In this document: positions 12,071 to 24,001 of the stretch, one piece after another | Layout: every line of letters begins with the position of its first letter | Numbering within the stretch: position 1 is the stretch's first letter | From: Lonicera japonica | Taxonomy: Eukaryota; Streptophyta; Magnoliopsida; Dipsacales; Caprifoliaceae | NCBI GenBank assembly: GCA_021464415.1 | Contig: CM038471.1 | Location: forward strand, 36,677,234-36,741,233 | Direction: 5' to 3' | Length of the DNA: 64,000 nt | The notes under the pieces: model-generated | Told to the model about the DNA's origin: nothing | Databases searched by the model: none | Seen by the model: the letters and a program-made list of their open reading frames with translations, nothing else | Translations under genes and position numbers: made by a program

Positions 12071-12599
12071 TTATACGTGTTGTAATTTCTTTTGAAAACA
12101 TGTCATGTATGTTTGTAAAACTTCTTTTGTACTGGTTTGTTTTAAAAAATCTCTAAAAAAAACTTTGTAATCTTTTTAATAAGCCTAGATTTGTATGTTT
12201 TTGGGTAAGCTTGTTACATTACTAAAAAATGTCCAAGATGAAATGTATCAAAATTGACTCTTTTCCGAGAATATATATGGCAATAGTTTAACCAAAACTT
12301 CATGTTTGTTGTATTTTCACAAATATCATGAGAGGGAATATGGTGTGAGTTTATTACATATGTATAGCTTCCATAAAAATAAATAAATTCAATGAAATAG
12401 TATTCAAGAAGTGATTATATATGCGCATGGAGGAAAAGTTCACAACTTTTTCTTGACCGGCTATATATTAAAAAACAAAAACGATGATGATGACAACAAC
12501 AATAACAATGCTAGCCAACAAAAGTTGGTTGAACTGGTATATATGGATTCGAATGCTTATACATATCACCTCTATGCAAGAATTCCACATTTTCGATGC
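12071..12599. other. AT-rich intergenic, no gene
   Basis: Nothing recognised. Confidence 0.5.
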
Positions 12600-12800
12600 T
12601 TATTTGATTTGAGTTTTGATTCGCATATAAAATTTTAAATTGATAAATTCATCATGTATAGTAGGAATCTATAATTCATGTAAAATGTTAAATTATTAGT
12701 TGATGAGACTCAAACTTTACATGTAAGATTATCATTTTAAACTCCATGAATAAATAAAAATTCAAATAAAACGAGGACTCAACATATATATATACGCGGG
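12600..12800 (+). repeat. Dispersed repeat, copy 2 (partner 6250-6455)
   Basis: Matches 6250-6455 from TTTGAGTTTTGATTCG through the ATGAATAAATAAAAA block. It then runs into a TATATA stretch instead of a CACTA end. Confidence 0.7.
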
Positions 12801-13104
12801 TATATATTAATAATAGAACGAAAATTTGAACGCTCTCTAGTGTTTGAAAGTAGAGAGAGAAATTTGGGTTGGCGATAGTGTTTTTAAATAGAAAAGGTGG
12901 AGATGGTATGTAAATGTATGCGTGAAATTCTAGAGAGAGAACGCCTCGTATGTTGTATATTGTTTATACTTGTCACCACGAACACGTCCTGATAAATTAT
13001 CAAGTGATGAGTTCAGAATTTGTATATATACTACTCAGTATGTACAATACAAACTATTCTACCCATTAACAACATAAATTTTATGAAATAAAAAATAAAA
13101 TCAA

Positions 13105-14180
13105 TTATATGTATTTTTCATTATTAGGCATTTCTGTCTAGCCTGTTGAGCACGATTGATATACAGCCCATTGAGTAAGCCCATGTTTGATTAACCAAAT
13201 ATATGTGATCGTACACTTAATTTGTGCATTCAGAAAAAAATAATCCACCGTCATAGGCAAAATTAATTTAACCATACTTTCAGTTGAATTAGTCAAGTGC
13301 ATCTTAGATACTTTCTTGTTTATAAATTAAGAGTTTATTATTTTTTTGGGATGTTTTTAATTAAAATTTTATTTTTATTTGCAAACAATTTTATAATATG
13401 TTAGCTTTTGTCCATCATTTCTTGTGATGTGGAATTATTTTTATTTGCCAACGATTCATGGTTTATATATTAAAAAAAAATAAGTTGCGCTGTGGAGTTA
13501 TTGTTTTGTGTAAAAAAAAAAAGTACTTGTTTATTTTCACAACCTAATCAACGTATATTATTAAAATTGACGATGGAAAATAAATTTTCTTCTAATATAT
13601 AGATTGTGATGAAATTATTTAATTCCTACAAGAATATGAAAATCAATAATTGAGGCTGGAAGGAGGAAGATTCTTAAATACTCACCTTTCCAACTCTTTC
13701 TCGTTCTCATTTGCGTGAGGACTATATATATTTCTAGTTGAAGACTAGAATTTTCTTGTTTTACAATATAGTATACCAATAGCACAGTGAAAAAAAAATG
13801 ACATGCAGTTGAGGGTATTTTCCATATATGCCAGCTAAAAAAGTAGGCATTTTATCAATATGAAGAATTCCACATTTCATAAACGGTAATAATTATTTCG
13901 GATAGTGCATATTACTCAAATTGTAATACCTTTTAGTTTATAAGTTGTGCTCAAATAGTGTAACACTTAAAATGACAGGTACAACCCCATCGAATGTGTG
14001 ATTTAAATATATTTTTCACTATAAAATATTTTTGTAAATAATTTCATAATCACAATATATCGTGTTTTATAGATTTCGTCTAGTATGCTTCAAATATATA
14101 TATAGTTAAAATTTAGGAACTCAATTTGTCTTTCTAACATAGAAACTAATCGGGCAACTAACTCATAGTTTGAGAGGTTG
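13105..14180 (+). repeat. Duplicated 1.1-kb block, copy 1
   Basis: Collinear with 15645-16775, about 2.5 kb downstream. Shared landmarks are TTATTAGGCATT, ATTAGTCAAGTGCATCTT, TTTGTCCATCATTTCTT, GAGGCTGGAAGGAGGAAGA, TTTCTAGTTGAAGAC and CAACCCCATCGAAT. The copies differ by many substitutions and indels. Neither has a conserved open frame. Confidence 0.85.
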
Positions 14181-14529
14181 ACCCAATGGTAGGCAATTTT
14201 CACCCTTACTTTTGAGGTCAAGGGTTCAACTCATGAGGGTGCGAGTTTTATATATATATATATATATATTTGTAGGGTTAAGGAGAGAGATTTAGACCTC
14301 CTAAAAATAAAATAAAATATGACCCATACTTATTGCTTTATGTCACTTCCCTCCTTTTATTCAACCAGCCATAGCTTATTTGAGGAGATAAGTTTGGCTA
14401 AGAAAACTATCATATCTCATAAAATGTATTATTTTATTTAGAATGGTAGTTTGATTATGGTAAAGGGTTATCTGCCCTTGGACTTTAAATAGAGATGAGA
14501 GAGGGAAATATTTCTTAGACTTAATTTTA
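14181..14529. other. Spacer with a (TA)n microsatellite
   Basis: A (TA)n run lies at 14251-14270. The short upstream stretch with GGTCAAGGGTTCAACTC resembles a pol III B box but lacks other SINE features. Confidence 0.5.
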
Positions 14530-15630
14530 TTTTTATTTTGCTTGTAACTTCTAATAGTTCTTAGAGAAAGAAATGGAGTGCGCTTCTATAATTCTTATCT
14601 CTACATTTATTTTGGAATAAATAATTTGCTACGTTTAAGGATGAAGTTTGCAATGTGATTATTATGTAAGTTTGATTTTATTTCTTGGTGTGTTTTTTTT
14701 TTTTAAAAAAAATTTATTGGTTAGTATTGTTAGATATCGTTGAACCTCTCTTCTTCTCCATTTAATCAACCATTTTATAATCTTACAAGATATTCCCATA
14801 TGATGATTTGACTTTTTATGCCAAGTATATCTAATTCTTAAGCATAAATGGAGAGACAATACACTTGTGTATTTCTTGAAAGATTGTGTTCATCCAATCA
14901 ATGAAAGATTTGCCTCTTTATATAAAATAGAAATATTGAGTTCTTGGCTTTTATAGAGTCACCATAAATTTGATATTATAATCCTTGATATCTTAATGAT
15001 ATGGTGAGTGCTTTACACACTTTATGTGATGTTTTAGACTCATCATCTTCTTATTTAAGGTGTGACCAAAGAGGATCTTTAAGTTTATGTCATAAACAAC
15101 ACCACACCATTAATCAATGATTCATTGTATATTTATCAATCTAGTATACAGCTATACAAAGATGACTTTATCTTTAAATAGACTTTTCAATCTTAGACAA
15201 AGGAATTGTTTAGATTCTCGAACTAACTCTTTAGTTGATCATTTTCTCAAACAAGTCAATTGCCTAGTTCTCAAATGCTTACAATGCTTTATCTTTTACT
15301 TAACAAATTTCTTATCAATATCTTCGCACCCTTTGCTATGAGATAAGGATTAAAAATTAATACCCGGTTGAGTCTTGACTATACCCTCTCTTTATATATG
15401 CCATTATATGAGAATGAGTTCCTAAGGCTTCGCACCCTTTGTTTAGAGAAGTGTTATACGTTCTCCATTTAGGAAACACATTTAAGAAACTAAGATCATT
15501 TTCACATAACTTTGCTAGCAACCGATTCCGATTGCCTTGGCTCTTTCTCAAACTTTATTACAATCACTATTAATTTACATTTGTCATTATAAACAAAATC
15601 AAACTACTTTACAAAGAAGATAAATCCATT
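14530..15630 (+). mobile_element. Old LTR copy, family A, truncated at both ends
   Basis: Collinear with about 80-1160 of this window and, inverted, with the solo LTR at 30197-32090. Shared blocks include GAGAAAGAAATGGAGT, CCATTTAATCAACCATT, TTGTGTATTTCTT and CAAAGAGGATCTTT. It is more diverged than the other copies and lacks the terminal CGCGTCA. It separates the two copies of the duplicated 1.1-kb block. Confidence 0.7.
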
Positions 15631-15644
15631 ATATTATTTGTATT

Positions 15645-16775
15645 TTTCCTTATTAGGCATTACTGTCTAACCTATTGAGCACCATTGATCTACATGCCAT
15701 TGAGTAATCTCATGTTTGATTAACTAAATATATATGGTCATAACCAGACCTGAGGTCAAAGATTGTTTGGTAAGGCTTAAGGTTAGTTCATAGGCATAAC
15801 TAATTTAACCATATTTTCAATTGAATTAGTCAAGTGCATCTTCAATACGTTCTCGTTTTCAAATTAAGTGTTTATTATTTTTTTTTAAATGTTTCTAATT
15901 AAAATTTTATTTTTATTTGTCAACAATTTTGTAATATGTCGGCCTTTGTCCATCATTTCTTATGATAGTTATAGATCCATGGCTTATATAAAAAAGCTAT
16001 GTTATGGAATTATTGTTTTGTATTAAAAAAGCTATGTTATGGAATTATAGATCCATGGCTTTTTTTATTGTTTTGTTATGGAATTATCCATGGCTTATAT
16101 AAAAAAGCTATATTATTCAAATTCATGGTATAAAATAAATTTTATTCAAAAATATAAATTCTGATGAAATTATTTACTTCCTACAAGAATGTGAAAATCA
16201 ATAATGGAGGCTGGATGGAGCAAAAATCTTAAAATCAATAATGGAGGCTGGAAGGAGGAAGAATCTTAAATACTCACCTATTATATCCAACTCTTTCTCG
16301 ATCTCGATCATTTGCATGAGGAATATATATTTCTAGTTGAAGACTTTAAATATTGTAGTTTATAAGTACGATGTGCAGCAAATGGTGTAACACTTAAAAT
16401 GACCGGTGCAACCCCATCGAATATGTGATTTAAATATATTTTTCATTATAAAATATTTTTGTAAATAATTTCATAATCACAATAAATCTTGTTTTATAGA
16501 TTTCATTTAGTAATCCTTCAATATATATATATATAGTAAAAATTGATTTTTAAATTTAAAATTATTATATTTAAAATTATTTAGAAAATTGATTAGATTA
16601 GAGAGAAATGAAAGAAGGGGGTGTTGTCTGTGAATAGGATTTTGTTGATTGGAAAATGACGCCCATTAAATTTCAACAGAAACTTATTAACATACATGCT
16701 TAATTCAGCTTCTAAATTGTCTTTCTAAAATAGAAACTGATTGGGCAAGTAACTCACAAATTTGAGAGAGATGTT
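15645..16775 (+). repeat. Duplicated 1.1-kb block, copy 2
   Basis: Partner of 13105-14180. It also holds small internal duplications: AAAAAAGCTATGTTATGGAA occurs twice near 15990-16050, and AATCAATAATGGAGGCTGGA occurs twice near 16196 and 16232. Confidence 0.85.
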
Positions 16776-17491
16776 TTTGTTTGTTTCTACAATAGCCTAG
16801 TGCGGAAGCGTGAGGTTAAATGAATAAAGGCATCGTCTTCAAGCTGGCTCTTGAATTAACAAGAAAAGACAAATAATTCTTAAAAATTATGATTTATTGA
16901 AGAAAAGATTCATTACTACATCAAAGGAATATAACTTATTTATACTATTAAAATTCTAGACATACATTAATAACTAGGATTTATTGGAGGCTACTAGCTC
17001 CAAATAAAATCTTTTGCATGCAGTTATTTATAATAATATGCTAAAAAACATGCAGTGCAAACTTGATTTTGCATGATTTCATAAAAAAAAATACAATTTA
17101 AAAATTTACTGCAAAATTAACATTGAAATCTTTTTGGAATTTGGTCAAATATAAGCTCTTAATTTTAAAAAAATATTATTCCCTTAATCTTTGGCAGAAT
17201 TTTTTTTCATGCAAGCCCTATTTTTCAATATCCCCTTAGAACTAATGATGGAGAAGTCTTTAAATTGACAGCTAACTTTTTGTGCATGAAAAAAATACCC
17301 CTAGTCCTAATAAACAATACAATCAGTGAACTCGTCCATTAATCCGACGGTGATGGTTGGGTTTTTGGGTTGCCGGAGTGTGCATGTATATATATAAATT
17401 GGACGAAATCTATAAGAATAGAAAGCTTTCTGCCAAGGTAGTCAGATTTTCATATTTGAGGTTTCATTTATATATACATGCCCATCTATAC
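16776..17491. other. AT-rich intergenic, no gene
   Basis: Nothing recognised. Confidence 0.5.
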
Positions 17492-18248
17492 CAAAGTTCT
17501 AAAACGCGCTAGGCGGACCTAGGGCGGTGACCTAGCGCCTAGTGCCTAGAGCGCTTAGTCAGGGTCTAAGCAGTCAAGCGTTAGGCAGTTTTTTTAAATA
17601 TATCTAAAATTATATATACAAATAAAGTACTGAAAAATCATCAAACTAAACATAATACTCAAATAAAAATAAAAAAAAAGTTCAAATGTTCAATTAACAA
17701 TCGAAACATAATCATTGGATTCATTGTCCAAAACAAAATTGAACACGGGATCACATTTATATAAAATTATCAATTTATTTTATGCAACAACAACAATAAT
17801 AATAAGCTAGTGAAAAATAAAAAGTAACAATAAAAAAATAAGATTAAGAAAGTAAGGTAACATAACGTGTTTATAACTAGTCAAAGCGCTCTTCTTGAAC
17901 GTCTTCTAGCGATTGCAATTGCTAGTTAAGATTTCGTTTCAATCGGATGAATGAAAGATGAATTTGCTAATGATGGTTAATAAATTGTATCCATTTTTTT
18001 AAATGGTAATTTTTTAACAAAAAGAGAAATGGGTTGCTCCTTTAAAACTGGAAAAAAAATTAAAAAAAAAATAAGTCTATCCTCCTTTAAAACTGGGGAA
18101 AAAAAAGTCTATCCGCCTAGCCCGCCTAACTCCCGCCTAGACCCACCCAACCCGTCTAAATCCGCCTATTTTATCCCGGGACCTAATCACCTGCCTAGGC
18201 ATTAATCGAGGCGCCTAGGCACCGCCTAGCCCACCTTTTAGAACACTG
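17492..18248. mobile_element. Non-autonomous hAT-type element
   Basis: The ends are inverted copies: CAAAGTTCTAAAACG on the left, and CAGTGTTCTAAAAGG when the right end is read on the opposite strand. Both continue into GGGC/GCGC-TAGGCGG motifs. The subterminal regions are packed with CGCCTAGG-type motifs while the centre is AT-rich. The 8-bp flanks are ATCTATAC (17484-17491) and ATTTATAC (18249-18256), one mismatch apart. An 8-bp target duplication with CAgtG-like ends fits the hAT superfamily. No transposase is encoded. Confidence 0.8.
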
Positions 18249-18434
18249 ATTTATACGGAGATCTATGTGTATACATAGATATGTTTGTATTTATAGGTGT
18301 ATATATATGGTTAGGAAAATACCAACAACAATCTGGACATTTTTAGGACTCTATATACATGTTTATGGAATACGTACACACATATATGTATCAGTTAGGT
18401 TATTAAGAAATTTTTATAAGGAATTCTCATTTGC

Positions 18435-18712
18435 AAGGGTAAAAGGATGAATTTTGTTTTGAAAAATTGAAGAGATGATCTATACAATGAATAGATCACT
18501 TCCACGAAATTTTATCTAAAAATTCAATCTAGAGCTAGTTGTAATGAAAAATTGATATCTACGTGTAATTTCGGCCGTTGAAATTTTTGATGGTCATCTC
18601 ACCCACTTCCAAATTGAACTTTTTGATAAAATTCGGTGGAGGTGATCTACTCATGATATAGATCATTTCTAGAAATTTTCATACAAAAGTTAATACATTT
18701 TCCCTTCAAAAT
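18435..18712. repeat. Foldback (long imperfect inverted repeat)
   Basis: The left arm (about 18435-18530, including GATGATCTATACAATGAATA) pairs with the right arm (about 18615-18712, including TCATGATATAGATCATTT) over roughly 80-90 bp with mismatches. No convincing target duplication was found. A related sequence lies at 46860-47045 in the last intron of STICHEL, around GATCATTTCCACCAAATTTC. Confidence 0.6.
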
Positions 18713-19008
18713 TAGATGGGCATCCCTTTTTTTTATTAAAGAGAGTGATTCTCTCTTTAAAGCATTTTTGCATAATGCATATATATATATACATGCACCT
18801 GTATGTAGACATATTGAGAAAGAGACTACATAGAAATATAAATGGTTGCATACTAGAAAAGGAGAAAAAATCACCTCGGATTGATAAGGGTGGAAAAAAT
18901 CCAATCAAAGTTCTTTCAAATTGGGATGAAGATATTAGGAAGTACTATACTTAGTCAAATTTTATGTTATCTGCATTGAAATTTTTTCAATTCAGACAGC
19001 AAGAAGCC

Positions 19009-19017
19009 TATAAATAG
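19009..19017 (+). promoter_or_regulatory. TATA box of the MES gene
   Basis: TATAAATAG lies 54-62 bp upstream of the ATG at 19071. This would put the transcription start near 19040 and give a 5' leader of about 30 nt. The identification is by motif and position only. Confidence 0.65.
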
Positions 19018-19070
19018 ATATTCATCGTAACAAATTACTACCTACAAACAAAACAAGAAGGGAAAACAAC

Positions 19071-20236
19071 ATGGAGGCAATTAGAAGGAAGCAATTATTA
19101 TTAGTTTTTCTTGTAGCACTATTCCTAGCGCAAACCGCAAGTGGAGATCACTTTGTGCTAGTCCATGGTGGGGGCCTTGGAGCCTGGTCTTGGTTCAAAC
19201 TAGTGCCCCGACTATGGTCATACGGCCATAAGGTTACAGCCTTTGACTTGGCTGCTGCGGGCGTTGACCCGAGGCAGGTGACTGACATTCCCTCCATCGC
19301 TGATTCCTTTAAGCCTTTGAGGGACTACATGGCCGCTCTTCCTTCCCAAGAGAAGGTAATACTCGTAGGTCACAGTCAAGGTGGGTTGGCAATCTCGCAG
19401 TCCATGGAACTTTTTCCTCAGAAAATCAAAGTTGCGGTTTTTCTTACTGCTTTTATGCCCGGTCCAGATTACAACATATCTACGCTCAATCAAGATGTAT
19501 GTATTATGGCTTTATTTGTTATGGTATTCTGTAAAAAAAAAAAATTCCAATAAATTGAGATAGATATATATAGCTTAATTATGCAATGCGTTGATTATGT
19601 TTTGTTTGTTATGTATTGAAGCTAGCCCCAACACAAAATCTTTCCCAGCCGGACAACAGATATTTAAATATCAACGGGACAACTGCATTACTATTTGGGC
19701 CCAAGTACTTGAGAAAGTATTTATTTCAGAATAGCCTTATTGAGGTAAATGAAATTTATCGAACTAGATAAATCTGGGTGGTTTAAAGATTAAAGGGGCC
19801 GGGCGGGCCTTTAATTAACTTGGGCACCTTTTGTGAATTCTCACAATCAACATGTTTGATTGAGTGCATTTGATGTAAAAGCATTATCTATAATTTTTTG
19901 GTCTGTTTGTGGCAGGACTGGGTACTGGCAACTTTGTTGTCGAGGCCATCACGTGTCTACAGTGAACAAGACATGTCAAATGTGCTAAAGTTATCAACTG
20001 AAAAATATGGTTCAGTCAATCGAGTTTTTATAATATCCGGTCAAGACAAGATTCTAATACCATCTTTCCAACGGCTCATGGTAACAAGAAATCCTCCAAC
20101 TGAGGTCCAAGAAATCGCAACATCGGATCACATAGTCATGATGTCTAGGGTGGATGAGCTTTCAGTGCGTCTCAATAACATTTCCTTAAGTTATTATCAG
20201 CCATATGTAAAATTCCCAACTACCCTAATAATATAA
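19071..20236 (+). CDS. Methylesterase-family alpha/beta hydrolase with signal peptide
   Basis: Three exons (19071-19496, 19622-19744, 19916-20236) join in phase 0 at GT-AG introns to give 289 residues. Family enzymes (SABP2, MES, polyneuridine aldehyde esterase, hydroxynitrile lyases) are about 260 long. The difference here is an N-terminal extension: basic MEAIRRKQ, a hydrophobic LLLVFLVALFLA, then TASG, which reads as a secretory signal peptide. The core begins HFVLVHGGG. The catalytic triad is Ser102 (GHSQGG), Asp227 (GQDK) and His255 (SDHIV). Gly after the first-strand His (residue 33) and absence of Lys after the catalytic His argue for an esterase rather than a hydroxynitrile lyase. Residue 256 is Ile where SABP2 has Met. 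The usual HGACHG reads HGGGLG. The C-terminus runs about 16 residues past LNNIS and differs from the related pseudogene. The substrate is unknown; a small methyl ester is inferred from the family. Confidence 0.9.
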
Positions 20237-21602
20237 AAAAAAAATAAAAAAATTTGTGTAAATTAAAGTATGTAACGCTTCAAATAATAATAAAAACGAA
20301 ACGAAGTCGAACTCAATTAGTACCCACTTGCGATGGCACTTCTCTATTTATCAATAAAAGCGATTATGAGGAAAAAAATTGTGTTTTTATGTGTTCACAT
20401 AAAGTGGATTGATTAATTTTGGACATCTTATCTTTGAGTTATGTTGTTAATGTTTATTTTCAGTTTGTTCCAAGCGACCTTAATAAGGTTGCCCACAATT
20501 TAGTTTCTTCACATAATGGCATTAATAATATTATGTAGAAAGGATTTACCATGTTATCGTCCGTGAGGGTAATTTTTAGTGGTCTCTCACACTCGGTTGA
20601 TAAAGGTTATTATAGATTTATGTTATCGTCCGTGAGGACATCAAAATCATGTATTTATTTGCTCAAAATAGTTATGCGGTGAATGATAAAATGTCACCCA
20701 AAGTGAACGACTTGAGATAAAAAATGGAATTAAAAATAGTAAGTCCCATATGGAAACTTTGTGATAAAATTGATAGGTTTATAAGGGATTAATTACCTCT
20801 TATGACTTGTTAAGCATTTATGAAAAATAAGGCTCTCTTCCGCACTCGCAAGGAATAAGACAAGATCTGTTCACTTTATTATTACAATTGGATATCCTAA
20901 AATTTTAAGTTTTATACATAGTCACTCTATATATATTTTTTCAATACCCCATATGTAGTAAAAAAAATAATTCAAATCCAAGGAGGGCCGATTGCCCCCC
21001 ATCCCCTTCTCCCTTATTAGAGTTGGCCCTATGTGTATCCATGTAATGCTTATATCAAAAACAAATTGACTAGTTCAAAGAGTGAAATTAAGTTTACACA
21101 GGAGTAAAATACAAATCGCAAAATTGTGAGGTTTTTTAGAGATTTCTCCACCCAAATTTACTCACATTATGGAATAGATTTACATGGAATTAGTAGCAAT
21201 AATATTAGTTTTTCTTAAGTTTTGTTCAGAACTACAACCTTGCATTAAAGTTGGTACTAGCTTTATAGGATTTGTAACAGGAAATGGGGCAAAAGATTTG
21301 TTGTATTTTGCAAAAAAATTAGGAAATAATATATATTTTTAAAATAAGGGGTTAGTTTTCATTAATTTTCTGAAATAAGGACATGTTTATCAATCGCCTT
21401 TTAAAATGAGGGTTTTGACCGAAATTGTGTTTTGTACAAACTTAACTTTGCAATCCAAAAGATTTAATACAAATTTCTTTTGCATGATGTGTTTATATTT
21501 TTTAATAAGTCTATTCTTATACGTCACTCATGTAACTTTAAAGCAACGTCAAATAAACTCCAATACATAGTCATATGTGATATATTAATAAGGGCATTTT
21601 AG
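20237..21602. other. 3' flank of the MES gene and intergenic DNA
   Basis: No gene seen. A short motif, ATGTTATCGTCCGTGAGG, occurs twice (20550, 20621). Confidence 0.5.
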
Positions 21603-21774
21603 AGTTACCCCTTTGAATAATAGTCATAATTAGAGTTACCCCCTTAGTTTGATAATCCTTTGAGTTACCCCTCTGTCGTTTAATGGGGTTAGTCATCCGT
21701 TAAATTTTAGGCGCAAAATGACCGATTTGCACATCGGGGTAACTCAAATTATACCTATTATTCAGGGGGTAACT
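21603..21774. repeat. Short foldback element
   Basis: AGTTACCCCTTTGAATAATA at the left end pairs with TATTATTCAGGGGGTAACT at the right end. The inverted arms extend about 38 bp, and GAGTTACCC is repeated internally. No target duplication is evident. The right arm touches the LTR that starts at 21774. Confidence 0.65.
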
Positions 21775-23275
21775 GTTAGGCCTATATTTTTAGTTGGTTT
21801 GATACCGGTGCTAAGAACACTTTTTATGTTGTAATTGTTTGAGTCAAATTGAAGATTTGAAGATGCGACAATTAACGGAAACTCGCCAAATTTACCGGAT
21901 TCATTGCACATAATTCATGACCTAAGGTAAGTTGGTTATATAGTTTGATTCAAAATATATGTGGTGCTTGAGCTTAAAATTCGATTTAAAAAGCTTTTGA
22001 GTCATATTTATTTTTTAAGTATTTTTATCCATTTTTGCTAAAATTCGAAAAGTTCAGTAGATACAAATTATTGAGAAAACTTATTTTTTTCAAGTCTAAC
22101 ATGTTTTATAAAGTTGTCTCTGAAATTTGAGTCGAATTGGTGCACAAACATATTTAATTCAATGAAAAGAAAAATAAAAAGAAAAATAAAAATAAATTTT
22201 TTTTAAATAAATGATTTTATCAATTAAATAAAGAAAAAGTTAAATTCTTTGAAAAAGTCAAAGATGCATTTATTTTTTCAAAACCCACGTGTTGGCTTTT
22301 CTTTATTTTCCATAATGGTATTCCATGCCTTCCTTTAATGCCTTTACACTTGTACCCTTATCAAAGGAGCAGGTAGCGTAAGTTTGGTGGTGGACCGGTA
22401 CATCTATTACTAATATGTACCGGTCCGGGGAAAATTATGCAAGGAATTCAAATTCGACTTTTTTTTAATCTGTCCAACCTTTTTCGATGCGTACCAGTTG
22501 GGTTATAAATTTTTGGGTACTTATTTTTATCGCAATTGTTTTTAATATTTTTAAACTATTTCAAAAAGAACTTTGACTCTATATTTTATTTATAATTATA
22601 ATCATTAGTTTTGGTCAAAAAAATATGATTCTAGAGAGCTTTTTGAAGCGAAAAAATTCAAATGCTAGAATCAATTTTTGAGAGTTTTGAAATAGTACTT
22701 AGCTTTTGTTTACATGCCTTAGGAGATCATATTGTTCTTGAATTTTAATAACTAGGGTTTGAAACGTTCACGGTCCTGCGGGAGTGTCATCAGTTGCGAT
22801 TAGAGACGAGGTGAGCAAAGTGGCTAACGCTCGATCAGGGAGATCGCAGAAGGGGGTAAAGGATTGTGATTAAGTGCATAGAAGGAAGCAACGGGTAAGC
22901 TGGAAAAGCAGGAAGCGCTACGCCAAGCTAGCTGCGGTTGGATTCTACGTTCAAGGGATTGACGGGACTGTTGCCTAAATTGTGGGGAAGCAATTTTTTT
23001 AAGTCATCAAGTCTATAATTCTGTTTTGATCATAGTGAAGCACTATCGGTTAGTCCCGAGAATTAGACCTACACAAGCAGGGATACCTCGTAAATTCCTA
23101 GTATTGTGTGATTGCTTTTTGTGTAATTGCTTGATATAATTACTAGACAACACAATACAGGTTTCGACAGTAAAATTAATTAGACCTAGGGTTTTAATTC
23201 CGCTTATCAAATCTCAAATTGTTTTTGATAAAAATCCTAAAATCAACCTAGGCAATACGATCCCTGAATTCATCA
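21774..23275 (+). mobile_element. 5' LTR of a copia-type retrotransposon
   Basis: The boundaries are inferred: the LTR starts TGTTAGGCC and ends ...CATCA, two bases before a tRNA-Met primer-binding site. The resulting 1.5-kb LTR contains a perfect 12-bp inverted repeat (GGACCGGTACAT at 22392-22403, ATGTACCGGTCC at 22415-22426). A decayed gag follows downstream. No matching 3' LTR was found in the window. Confidence 0.6.
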
Positions 23276-23277
23276 AT

Positions 23278-23288
23278 TGGTATCTGAG
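23278..23288 (+). other. Primer-binding site (initiator tRNA-Met)
   Basis: TGGTATCTGAG differs at one base from the plant primer-binding consensus TGGTATCAGAG. It sits two bases after the proposed LTR end, which supports the LTR boundary. Confidence 0.7.
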
Positions 23289-23355
23289 GGGGTGTCCTTA
23301 ATTTTCAAAGATTTGTGTCTATTTGTTTGCTTTGGTTTATTTGGTTTGGTTTTCC

Positions 23356-23990
23356 ATGGCTATTATGAATAATTCTAGGAATTCACTTTCTGATGAAGAT
23401 GAAGATTTTTCGGATCTTCAATTAGCCTATGACGCTCTTCTACTAGAATGTCAAAACTTTTTGTGGAAAATTCAAAACTTATGTCCAAAAATAAATTTCT
23501 TGAAAAGGAGATTATCGATTTGAGAAAGGATAAAGTAAGTTTTGAAAATTCAAAGGCTGAAAAGACTGAGTTTTTATAGAAAATTAGACAACTTGAAAGT
23601 GATAAAGAAAATTGTCTTGGTTTAATTAGTTCTTTAAAAAAGGAAAATTTGGAGTATGAGGACAAAAATAAATGACTTGAAGAACGCATTTGCGATCTAA
23701 CTCAACAACTTAAAAACGCTTTAACCGTTAAACTTAGGTTACTAGTTCTAAGAAATTTGAATCAATGCATTCAAATCAAAAGAGTGAAAATAACAAAGAA
23801 TGACTTGGATTCTCAAATTTTGATGCTAAAAAACAAACCAAGATCGTCTTTGTGAAGGCCACCTCCCAAAATTCAAGTTTCAAGGGTATTAGTTCTTCAA
23901 AGTCAAAACTTTCATTGATAGAACTCTTCAAATTTCAAAGAAAGCCAAGAATATCCATGAGCTGCATTTCTAGTCCTTCAAAAACTACCA
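23356..23990 (+). pseudogene. Decayed copia-type gag (C-terminal part)
   Basis: Read across frames, this stretch encodes an acidic DEDEDFSD segment, then Asn/Lys/Glu-rich heptad-like sequence (ECQNF, FLEKEIIDLRKDK, LESDKENC). Towards the end comes LGF, DAKKQTKIVFVKA. This order is typical of the region after the zinc knuckle in plant copia Gag-Pol proteins. Several stops and frameshifts are present. It lies just downstream of the LTR and primer-binding site, in the expected orientation. The N-terminal gag and all of pol are missing. Confidence 0.65.
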
Positions 23991-24001
23991 AGCTAACTAA
24001 G

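Noticed and set aside
14165..14250. tRNA-derived SINE suggested by a B-box-like GGTTCAACTC
   Set aside because: No poly(A) tail, no target duplication, and the upstream part belongs to the duplicated 1.1-kb block.
20455..20540. Possible LINE RNase H tail (FVPSDLNKVAHNL)
   Set aside because: The match is a dozen residues with no neighbouring element sequence, poly(A) tail or target duplication.
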